Under the pieces are notes generated by a model. That model was given only the letters and a program-made list of their open reading frames with translations, had not been told where the DNA came from and did no database searches. The translations under genes and the position numbers were made by a program. This document shows, piece by piece, positions 1-6,079 of a stretch of DNA of 12,387 nucleotides. Origin of the DNA: Planctomycetota bacterium (GTDB lineage: Bacteria > Planctomycetota > Brocadiia > JAJRTI01). Every line of letters begins with the position of its first letter. Position 1 is the stretch's first letter. Location of the stretch: assembly GCA_024278415.1 (NCBI GenBank), contig JAJRTI010000834.1:1-12387 (forward strand), written 5' to 3'.

Positions 1-160
1 CGGACTGCGTCCGCAACCCTGGGCTAGAAGACAGAAGCCCGTTGGGCTTCGGGATTGCGCTTCCGTTGGTTGAAGCGTAATCCCGCAAAGGGCGTGATGT
101 CCAAAGCCCGGCGATTGTGGCACTTGGCTGAAATGTTACCTTCGGCCTTTTCGGGCTTTC
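1..160. repeat. Run of consecutive inverted repeats (candidate interspersed repeat)
   Basis: Four inverted repeats follow one another. Positions 1-13 pair CGGAC with GTCCG around a TGC loop. Positions 34-50 pair GAAGCCC with GGGCTTC around GTT. Positions 51-84 form a 13-bp stem with one G-T wobble and an 8-base loop. Positions 103-110 (AAAGCCCG) are perfectly complementary to 152-159 (CGGGCTTT). No convincing coding sequence overlaps them. The density of stems suggests a repeat element or structured RNA rather than a gene. Elements with a 'GGGCTA...CCCGTTGGG' look are, as I recall, common between planctomycete genes, but that is an impression and not a checked match. The block may begin before the window. 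Confidence 0.5.
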
Positions 161-588
161 TCCGTGTTTTCTCAGTCCGCGGCCACTGCACCGGGCAGCC
201 CACGACCCTTACTGCCCATCATGGAACATGCAGGGGGCGGCCTTCCCAGCTTGCAGGCCCCCCCCACAGCGCGGCCGCCGCTTGTCCCCCTCTCCAGGCA
301 TCGCGGGTTTCGACCTGGCCTGCGAGCGCGCCGCGTCGTATGCGCGGCGTTGGGACACAGGAGTCTGCCAGCGTGCGGCCGATGAGAGGGCGAGAGCGAG
401 GGCTCACGCCCGGCGATATCGGCCTGCCAAGAACTGCACCTGTGGGCGAGGCTTTCTGCTATAGTAGCCCGCGAGGGGTGCGCCCGGGCCATGATCGGGG
501 CCGCGCCGCTGTTGGAGGCGAAGTATGTCGAACCTGGCCTTCGGGATTCCGGCACTGGCCGAGGTTTTGTTGGCAAGTTGGAGCGACC
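161..588. other. Gene-poor region and possible leader upstream of the rhomboid gene
   Basis: No convincing gene was found here. Open frames across 161-588 lack recognisable domains and read as low-complexity Arg/Ala/Pro/Gly-rich translations. The frame of the downstream rhomboid gene stays open upstream to position 55, but the real start is at 589. Near the downstream end, 531-539 (AACCTGGCC) can pair with 557-566 (GGCCGAGGTT) with one bulged base. This would be a stem just before the ribosome binding site and could be a leader structure or chance in GC-rich DNA. Confidence 0.4.
457..465 (+). promoter_or_regulatory. Possible extended -10 promoter for the rhomboid gene
   Basis: TGCTATAGT matches an extended -10 box (TGn followed by TATAGT, five of six consensus bases at 460-465). 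No good -35 hexamer lies 16-18 bases upstream; the best is TGCACC at 435-440 with a 19-base spacer. If used, it gives a 5' leader of roughly 115 bases before the ATG at 589. Confidence 0.3.
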
Positions 589-1461
589 ATGAACGAGCCC
601 GTGGCAATCTGCACCTTCCTCATCATCGCGGCGACCGTGTACGCCTCGTACCGCGGGTTCAAGGAGGCCGCGTTCCGGGAGCGCTTCGTTTTCGACTCGC
701 TGGCCGTCTTGCGGGGCCGAGAATATCACCGGCTGGTGACGTCCGCGTTCCTGCACGGAGACATGCCCCATCTGGCGTTCAACATGATCAGCCTGTATCT
801 GTTCGGCCGGGACATCGAGTTGCTCTTTGGCCGGCACACGCTGCTGCTCATCTACTTCGCCGCGATCGTAGGCGGGAGCCTCCTCTCGCTCTATCTCCAC
901 CGCAGCCACGAGTACCGCGCGCTCGGCGCATCCGGCGGGGTTTGCGGCGTCATCTTCGCCTCGATCTTCCTCCTGCCCGGGGGCCGCATCATCGTCTTCC
1001 CGCTTCCGTTCCCGATCCCGGCGTGGTTGTACGCGATCCTCTTCGTGGTCGCGTCGTTCGTGGGCATGCGCCGGCGAGCGGACAACATCGGCCACGACGC
1101 GCATCTCGGGGGTGCGATCATTGGGCTGCTTATGGCCACCGCACTTCGGCCGTCCATCGTGGCCGACAGCCCGCGGCTCTATGCCGCGATCATGGGCCTC
1201 TCGCTCGCTGCGATGGCCTACGGCTACCGGCGCCCACTGCACAGCACAGCGCCCGGGCCCGCCACCGGCACGGGCTGGGGCGAGGCCGTGGCGCGCGTGA
1301 GGGACAAGGCGCGCGCCAGGAAGGAGGCGAACGACGAGGAGGAGCTGGATCGGCTGCTGGCGAAGATCTCGCAGTCGGGCATGGCCAGCCTGAGCCAAGC
1401 GGAACGCAAGCGCCTCGCCGTCATCTCTGAGCGCAAGCGCGCGGGCAAACGACACGCGTGA
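589..1461 (+). CDS. Rhomboid family intramembrane serine protease
   Basis: This 290-residue polytopic membrane protein should cleave transmembrane segments of other proteins within the lipid bilayer. The nucleophile is Ser115 in GASGG (111-118) and the catalytic base is His172 in the AHLGG segment (168-175). His56, His61 and Asn65 in HGDMPHLAFN match the conserved histidines and oxyanion asparagine of GlpG-type rhomboids. Hydrophobic segments lie at about 4-20, 62-79, 84-103, 115-130, 144-160, 170-186 and 197-212. The charged tail (about 240-285) contains a leucine-rich stretch followed by SLSQAERKRL, which resembles the DUF6576 C-terminal domain of PVC-group rhomboids. I chose the ATG at 589 because GGAG (580-583) sits five bases upstream and protein-like sequence starts there; the frame is open further upstream but reads as non-coding. 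It ends in TGA and converges on galU with a 47-base gap. Substrates are unknown. Confidence 0.92.
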   Translation: MNEPVAICTFLIIAATVYASYRGFKEAAFRERFVFDSLAVLRGREYHRLVTSAFLHGDMPHLAFNMISLYLFGRDIELLFGRHTLLLIYFAAIVGGSLLSLYLHRSHEYRALGASGGVCGVIFASIFLLPGGRIIVFPLPFPIPAWLYAILFVVASFVGMRRRADNIGHDAHLGGAIIGLLMATALRPSIVADSPRLYAAIMGLSLAAMAYGYRRPLHSTAPGPATGTGWGEAVARVRDKARARKEANDEEELDRLLAKISQSGMASLSQAERKRLAVISERKRAGKRHA

Positions 1462-1508
1462 TGCGCGCCCGCCATGAGCAGCGGGAAACGAAGGGGCAAG
1501 CGCGATCC

Positions 1509-2390
1509 CTACAGCTTCTTGGCCAGGTAGTCCCGCAGCACCCCACCTAACTCCTCGTCGGCCAACGCGAAATCGAGGAAGGTCTTGTAGTAGCTCTCGT
1601 AGTTCCCGATGTCATAGCGTTTTGCGCCGTTGGTGAACTTGACGCCAAAGACCTTGTGGCCCCACTTGATGATGAGGCGGATCGCGTCGGTGAGTTGAAT
1701 CTCGCCGCGCGAGTCGGCCTGGGTCTTGCGTAATGCGGTGAAGATGAGGGGGTCGAACACGTAGCGCCCTGCGATGGCCAAGTTGCTCGGCGCGTCTTCC
1801 ACGGACGGCTTCTCCACAAGATCCTTCACCTCGAACGCGTCCCCGTCGTCGCCCGGCAGGGCAATGCCGTAGTTCTTGACGTCTTCACGCGGCACTTCCT
1901 CGAACCCGATCACGCATGCGGCCTTACGGGTGAGAAAGCAGTCCGCGAGCTAGGTGATGATCGGCGCGTCTTCGCCCTGCGTGACGATCGAGTCGCCCAA
2001 GCCCACGACGAACGGCTGGTCGCCGGCAAAGGGCTCGGCATACATGATCGCGTCGCCAAGACCGTTCTGGTGACGCTGCCGCGTGTAGAAGAAATGCACG
2101 CCGGTGTCGGAGAACTGGAGCGCCTTGAGCAAATCGAGCTTCCCGCTCTCGCGCAGGCTACGCTCTAGCTCCAAGTCCGAATCGAAGTGGTTTTCGATGG
2201 AAACCTTGCTGCGGCCCGTGACGAAGAGGATCTGGTTCACGCCCGATCGCTCGAACTCCTCGACCACGTACTGCACCACCGGCTTGCGGCCCACCGGCAA
2301 CATCTCCTTGGGCTGCGATTTGGTCGAGGGCAGCAGTCGTGTGCCGAGCCCTGCCACGGGCACGACGCCGTTGGTAATGGCCGTCTTCAT
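1509..2390 (-). pseudogene. galU: UTP-glucose-1-phosphate uridylyltransferase interrupted by an in-frame amber codon
   Basis: The encoded enzyme would make UDP-glucose from glucose 1-phosphate and UTP in the cytoplasm, feeding cell-envelope and exopolysaccharide sugars. The N-terminal part has the nucleotidyltransferase signature GLGTR (14-18), KEMLP (28-32), GLGDAI (110-115) and the metal-binding LGDSI (131-135). The C-terminal part has VEKP (192-195), GRYVF (208-212) and GEIQLTDAI (229-237). The two halves are in the same frame, separated only by a TAG at codon 147 (1950-1952). Reading through it gives 293 residues, the usual GalU length, and family-like sequence continues on both sides (PIIT, stop, LADCF). 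The stop falls where relatives commonly have a Gln/Lys/Arg-type residue before a helix, so a CAG-to-TAG change is plausible. The ATG at 2388-2390 has no strong Shine-Dalgarno sequence, but a good promoter lies upstream. It is a recent nonsense mutation or a sequencing error; the rest of the gene is intact. Confidence 0.88.
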
Positions 2391-2473
2391 TGCGCTTGGT
2401 TTCTCGATCCGGGGATGGGGTGGAACGAAACACTATTCTATGCGCCCGGGATGTGGCGCACAGGGGGCGACCA

Positions 2474-2502
2474 ACTATACCATGCCCCTCCCGCGCGATC
2501 AA
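2474..2502 (-). promoter_or_regulatory. Sigma70-like promoter of galU
   Basis: Reading the minus strand, TTGATC (2502-2497) is followed by a 17-base spacer and TATAGT (2479-2474). That is four and five of six consensus bases with optimal spacing. The expected start near 2467 leaves a 5' leader of about 77 bases before the galU ATG. The promoter lies between galU and the palindromic element at 2532-2584, so galU appears to be transcribed separately from the permease-like gene upstream. Confidence 0.55.
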
Positions 2503-2531
2503 CGCAGGGAGCGGCGCCGCGACGCGGGGCC

Positions 2532-2584
2532 GGGGACACGAAGTCGGACGCTTCGCGTCCGCCGTACGGCGGATTCCTGTCCCC
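2532..2584. repeat. Palindromic intergenic element, copy A
   Basis: The element is bounded by GGGGACA (2532-2538) and its exact complement TGTCCCC (2578-2584). Inside are two more perfect stems: GGACGC/GCGTCC around TTC (2546-2560), and CCGCCG-TA-CGGCGG (2559-2572). Its first 29 bases match 10574-10602 at 28 positions. It lies 15 bases past the stop codon of the permease-like gene and upstream of the galU promoter. It could act as a transcript-end hairpin, although there is no T run. Confidence 0.7.
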
Positions 2585-2599
2585 GCCCGCGCGCACTCG

Positions 2600-4582
2600 T
2601 CAGAACGGCACCTTCAGCCCATGGATGCCGGTGATGGCGGAGATGGCGAGCCAGAAGCCGCCGGCCGCAAAGTTGCCCAAGATCATCCCCAAGAACATGG
2701 GCCGGGCCTGCTGGTAGAGCTTGAGGCCGCCGATCCAGATGATCGTCCGCTTGAAGAGCCAGCCCAAGAAGATCGAAAACCAATACCATTCGGTCGGGCC
2801 CGCTTGCGCGATGGGCAACCCGATGGGGTGTAGCGGCCACCAGGCGAAACGGTGGTGCAAGATCGTGAACAGCCACACCGCGCCCGCGCCGATGCTCATG
2901 AACACCAAGCGGCCGTAGCTGACCTCCTCCGGCGAGCGCGAGAGCCGAGCCACGTACCGCCACGGATACTGGGGGCCCGAGACGAAGAACCAACTGTTCG
3001 CGTTGCATCCGCCGAGCGTGTAGCCGAAGTGCAGCGTGGCCCAACACGACGCGGCGATCGCGACCGGGATGGCCAAGACAATCGCCCAGAGCAGCGGCTT
3101 GCTGCGGATGCGAAGCGTATCGGAGAGCTTCCACGCGTGCGCACCCGTGCACATGACTAACGTGCGCACGTCGCCAGCCCACACGCACGTCATGCCCAGT
3201 GCGGCCACCCCGGCCGGGCCGAACGCGCTCGAACCGAACACGTTGATCATGAACACGCCGCCGATCATGGGCGCCCGCGTCATGGGCACGCCGCTCTCCA
3301 CCACGATGCGCGTGATGGCCAAGAAGATCGCCATCACGACCACCACGAACAGCGGCGCGTACATCCACGGCAGCCCGGAGCGCACCATCCACCCGCCGAT
3401 GAGCACGCACCCGGCCACGACGGTCAGCAGCGCGGTGCGCGGAGACATGGGCTCGTCTTCGCCGCCGGCCAGGGGCTCGTTCCTGATCGCACAGCGCACC
3501 ACTTCGCCAAGATGGGTGCGGGCGACCCACACGCAGATCGTGATGAACGCGAGCATCGCGCCGATGCCCTGGCTCGCGAGGATCGCACCGCCGGTCGAAT
3601 ACGGGCTGTACCCGCCGGTGCGGATCTGGAGCCCGATGACGTTGAACACGCCCCGCTCGATCTGCTGCACAAGCGAGAAGAACCAGATGCTGAACGCCAT
3701 GGGCAGGTTGATGAGGAACGTGAAGCCCAGCACCGGGAAGCTCAGCCGCAGCGACAGCCGGCACAAACGCCGCGCGAAGTACACGCTCTTGCCAAAGGTG
3801 AGCGTGGGCAGCGATTGGCCGATCGTCTCCGACATCACCACGCCCAGGCAATTCCACCCGAAGAGGCAAAACGGAATCGCGAAGCCGATCCACATCATCT
3901 TGTTGCGGAAGAACGCCGGCACCACCCGGCCCGGCTCGGTGTGCACCATCTCGATGGGAAGTTGCGCAAGCGGGTAGACCAAGCGCTCCCGCACGATCCA
4001 CTGCCGGCGGAACACGACCGTGAGCCCCAGCATGACGCTGTAGAGCCCGGCCAGCAGCACGCCCCACCAGATCATGGGCAAGATCCACGGGCTCCAGGGG
4101 ATGGTCTGGCCGGTCGGCAGCCCCTCGAAGAAGTAGCGGATCGTCGCCTCGTCTGCCGGCATCAGCCACGCCGGCACGTACGGGACGATCAACTCCGTCC
4201 AGCGGTTCTCCTGGCTCGCGTAGTACTGGAGCCCCGCCGGCGTGGGCAAGAGGTAGCCTACAAGCCCCATCGTGGTCACGTTGCAGCCTACCGCGAGCAT
4301 GAGATACACGACGATCAATTCGCCGGTGCCGAGCGCCCATGAGCGGCGGACGAATGCGGTGGGCACGTTCACGAACAGAACAAACGCGAAGAAGATCGCG
4401 TGCGCGGCCACGAGCGTGAAATCGCAGGCCATGTACGAGCCATCGATCGCCATCAGGCTCGCCGGGCACATGATGCACAACCCGATTGTGAGGCCGAGGC
4501 CAATGAGCACCGCGCGCAGCGTGAGCGGCGAACGCGCCGGAGCCGGCGCCAGGTCAGTCGGTGATGCGTTTGTGTCGAGCAC
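2600..4582 (-). CDS. DUF6785-type polytopic membrane protein (putative permease)
   Basis: This is a 660-residue integral membrane protein with about 12-14 hydrophobic segments, for example at 22-38, 55-76, 88-110, 168-190, 230-250, 282-305, 335-353, 383-401, 405-425, 497-515, 557-575 and 628-650. The overall pattern, the VRERLVYPLAQLP loop (197-209), and the C-terminal GLPIAQ, KRTIIWIGG and RPMFLGMILG blocks fit the DUF6784/DUF6785 membrane proteins seen in planctomycetes and relatives. The layout recalls oligopeptide (OPT) transporters, so a permease role is inferred, but no substrate is known. The start is a GTG at 4580-4582 preceded by GGAG at 4589-4592 (minus strand) with six bases between. 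It ends in TGA. The gene is transcribed divergently from the binding-protein gene across a 263-base gap, so shared control is possible. Confidence 0.82.
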   Translation of the reverse strand: MLDTNASPTDLAPAPARSPLTLRAVLIGLGLTIGLCIMCPASLMAIDGSYMACDFTLVAAHAIFFAFVLFVNVPTAFVRRSWALGTGELIVVYLMLAVGCNVTTMGLVGYLLPTPAGLQYYASQENRWTELIVPYVPAWLMPADEATIRYFFEGLPTGQTIPWSPWILPMIWWGVLLAGLYSVMLGLTVVFRRQWIVRERLVYPLAQLPIEMVHTEPGRVVPAFFRNKMMWIGFAIPFCLFGWNCLGVVMSETIGQSLPTLTFGKSVYFARRLCRLSLRLSFPVLGFTFLINLPMAFSIWFFSLVQQIERGVFNVIGLQIRTGGYSPYSTGGAILASQGIGAMLAFITICVWVARTHLGEVVRCAIRNEPLAGGEDEPMSPRTALLTVVAGCVLIGGWMVRSGLPWMYAPLFVVVVMAIFLAITRIVVESGVPMTRAPMIGGVFMINVFGSSAFGPAGVAALGMTCVWAGDVRTLVMCTGAHAWKLSDTLRIRSKPLLWAIVLAIPVAIAASCWATLHFGYTLGGCNANSWFFVSGPQYPWRYVARLSRSPEEVSYGRLVFMSIGAGAVWLFTILHHRFAWWPLHPIGLPIAQAGPTEWYWFSIFLGWLFKRTIIWIGGLKLYQQARPMFLGMILGNFAAGGFWLAISAITGIHGLKVPF

Positions 4583-4759
4583 TCAGTTCTCCACTCCCGG
4601 GCGGGGCTGGATGCGGACGCTGCAGCCTATCGATCGAGCCGCCACCTTCTCTCAGCAAGCATGCAGCGTGGTGGGGCCGCCTATCAAAGCAACCGGAGCA
4701 TCATCATGCAAGCCAGATAAGTTCGGGACCAGCCTGCCCGCCCGATGGGAAGCGAGCGG

Positions 4760-4787
4760 TTGCAATATGCCCGGCTTGCGGTAGGAT
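4760..4787 (+). promoter_or_regulatory. Possible promoter of the ABC importer operon
   Basis: TTGCAA (4760-4765) and TAGGAT (4782-4787) each match four of six sigma70 bases, with a 16-base spacer. The start would be near 4794, about 50 bases before the ATG. The rest of the divergent gap (4583-4759) shows no clear operator; I did not find a convincing Fur-box palindrome. Confidence 0.35.
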
Positions 4788-4845
4788 TGGCGCAGAGGAC
4801 TTGCCCACCCCCTGTGCGTTGGGCCTATGGAGTAGGAGACTTCAC

Positions 4846-5868
4846 ATGCGGGCTATTGTGCTGACTGGTGCGATTGCGTGCGCGGCGCTGCCCATGGGCT
4901 GCCGCAAGCCGGCCGGTGAGCGGCCGGAGGTCGTGGTGTACACCGCGCTCGACCGCGGTTTCTCCGAGCCGATCCTGGCCAAATTCACTGAGCGCACGGG
5001 CATCGTCGTGCGCGCGAAATACGACACGGAGGCGACCAAGACCGTGGGGCTTGTGACCGCGATCCGATCCGAGCGCGGCCGGCCGCGGTGCGACGTGTTC
5101 TGGAACAACGAGATCGTCAATACGCTGAGGCTCAAGAGCGATGGCCTGCTCGCGCCCTACAAGTCGCCCGCGGCCGAAGCGATCCCAGCCGCGTTCCGCG
5201 GCCCGGACGGGTACTGGACCGGCTTCGCCGCGCGGGCGCGGGTGATCCTCGTCAACACCCACCTCGTGCCACGCGGCAGTGAGCCGAAGTCCGTGCACGA
5301 GTTGTCGCAGCCCAAGTGGCGCGGCAAGGCTGGCATGGCCAAGCCGCTCTTTGGCACGACCGCGAGCCACGTGGCCTGCCTGTTCGCAACGCTCGGCGCC
5401 CCTCGGGCGCGGCAGTTCATGCTTGGCCTCAAGGCCAACGGCATCACCATCGAGGCGAGCAACAAGAGCTGCGCGCTCATGGTGGCCGCCGGCGAACTGG
5501 CCGCCGGCCTGACCGACACAGACGACGCGATCATCGAGGTGGAGAAAGGCAAACCGGTGAAGATCGTGTTCGCCGACAGCGGCATGCCCGGCTCGGGCGT
5601 GCTCGTCATCCCCAACACGCTGGCGCTCGTCAAAGGCGGCCCGGCGCCGGAAGCCGGCAAGCAGCTCATCGACTACCTGCTCTCCCCGGAGGTGGAAGCC
5701 GCGCTCGCCGCGTGCCCGTCGAGGCAGATCCCGCTCAACCCGGCGGTCGCGCGGCCGGCCGAGTTGGGCGTGCCCAAGAACATGAAGATGATGCCGGTCG
5801 ACTTAGCCAAGGCCGCGGCCGCGTTCGACTCGGCCGGCCAGTTCGTGAAGGAGCATTTCCTGAAGTAG
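4846..5868 (+). CDS. ABC importer substrate-binding lipoprotein, Fe(III)/phosphonate-type family
   Basis: This 340-residue extracytoplasmic solute-binding protein would capture a small ligand and deliver it to the adjacent permease. Residues 1-19 are a signal peptide ending in LPMGC, a somewhat atypical lipobox with Cys19 as the lipid-anchored residue. The mature part has the family landmarks VVYTALDRGFSEPILAKF (30-47), DVFWNNE (83-89), WTGFAARARVILVNT (124-138), GLTDTDDA (221-228), GSGVLVIPNTLALVKG (249-264) and IDYLLSPEVE (275-284). Sequence and permease type point to the FbpA/AfuA ferric-binding or 2-aminoethylphosphonate-binding group. I do not see the paired tyrosines that hold iron in classic FbpA, so the ligand stays open. 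The ATG at 4846 is chosen for AGGAG (4834-4838) seven bases upstream and the signal peptide that follows; the frame is open earlier but without coding character. It ends in TAG, 11 bases before a repeat cluster. Confidence 0.88.
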   Translation: MRAIVLTGAIACAALPMGCRKPAGERPEVVVYTALDRGFSEPILAKFTERTGIVVRAKYDTEATKTVGLVTAIRSERGRPRCDVFWNNEIVNTLRLKSDGLLAPYKSPAAEAIPAAFRGPDGYWTGFAARARVILVNTHLVPRGSEPKSVHELSQPKWRGKAGMAKPLFGTTASHVACLFATLGAPRARQFMLGLKANGITIEASNKSCALMVAAGELAAGLTDTDDAIIEVEKGKPVKIVFADSGMPGSGVLVIPNTLALVKGGPAPEAGKQLIDYLLSPEVEAALAACPSRQIPLNPAVARPAELGVPKNMKMMPVDLAKAAAAFDSAGQFVKEHFLK

Positions 5869-5878
5869 CCACGTGCCT

Positions 5879-6056
5879 GGGGACGCGATGCGGAAGTCCC
5901 GCACGTGCGGGAATCGCAGCGTGCGCAGGCGAAGCAACGAGACGCGTCGCCGCATGCGCCAGCATGCGGGCCAACTGACGAGCGGCGCGCAGAACGCCCG
6001 CATTCTGGCGAATGCGGCTACCGTGCGCCCTTCCCGAAGGCTCAGAGCCTTCGGGA
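5879..6056. repeat. Cluster of four perfect hairpins, palindromic element copy E and extension
   Basis: Starting 11 bases after the binding-protein stop, the first 18 bases (GGGGACGCGATGCGGAAG) are identical to 10084-10101. Four perfect stems follow: TCCCGCAC/GTGCGGGA with no spacer (5897-5912); CCGCATGC/GCATGCGG around GCCA (5950-5969); CCGCATTC/GAATGCGG around TGGC (5998-6017); and an 11-bp stem TCCCGAAGGCT/AGCCTTCGGGA around CAG (6032-6056). The cluster fills most of the gap between binding protein and permease. In a shared transcript it could set their relative levels by shielding the upstream mRNA or attenuating transcription. No T run makes it a classical terminator. Confidence 0.65.
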
Positions 6057-6079
6057 GGCGGCCTGACGAACTCGTCTGC

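Noticed and set aside
55..588. Upstream extension of the rhomboid frame (178 extra codons)
   Set aside because: The translation is low-complexity and basic, runs through inverted repeats, and a proper Shine-Dalgarno plus ATG sits at 580-591 exactly where family-like sequence begins.
1950..1952. TAG read as pyrrolysine or reassigned glutamine
   Set aside because: Four genes in the window end in TAG, GalU has no known role for an unusual residue here, and no pyl genes are visible; mutation or error is simpler.
2499..4478. Second long minus-strand frame overlapping the DUF6785 gene
   Set aside because: The product is Arg/His/Ala-rich with no membrane segments, unlike the overlapping frame that encodes a coherent polytopic protein with a ribosome site.
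5897..6056. CRISPR-like array of short repeats
   Set aside because: The stems differ in sequence, spacing is irregular and there is no constant repeat unit, so this is a set of hairpins and not an array.
5873..6079. Upstream extension of the ABC permease frame
   Set aside because: This stretch is the hairpin cluster shared with other intergenic sites; the basic translation is not part of a permease, and the first membrane segment follows the ATG at 6080.
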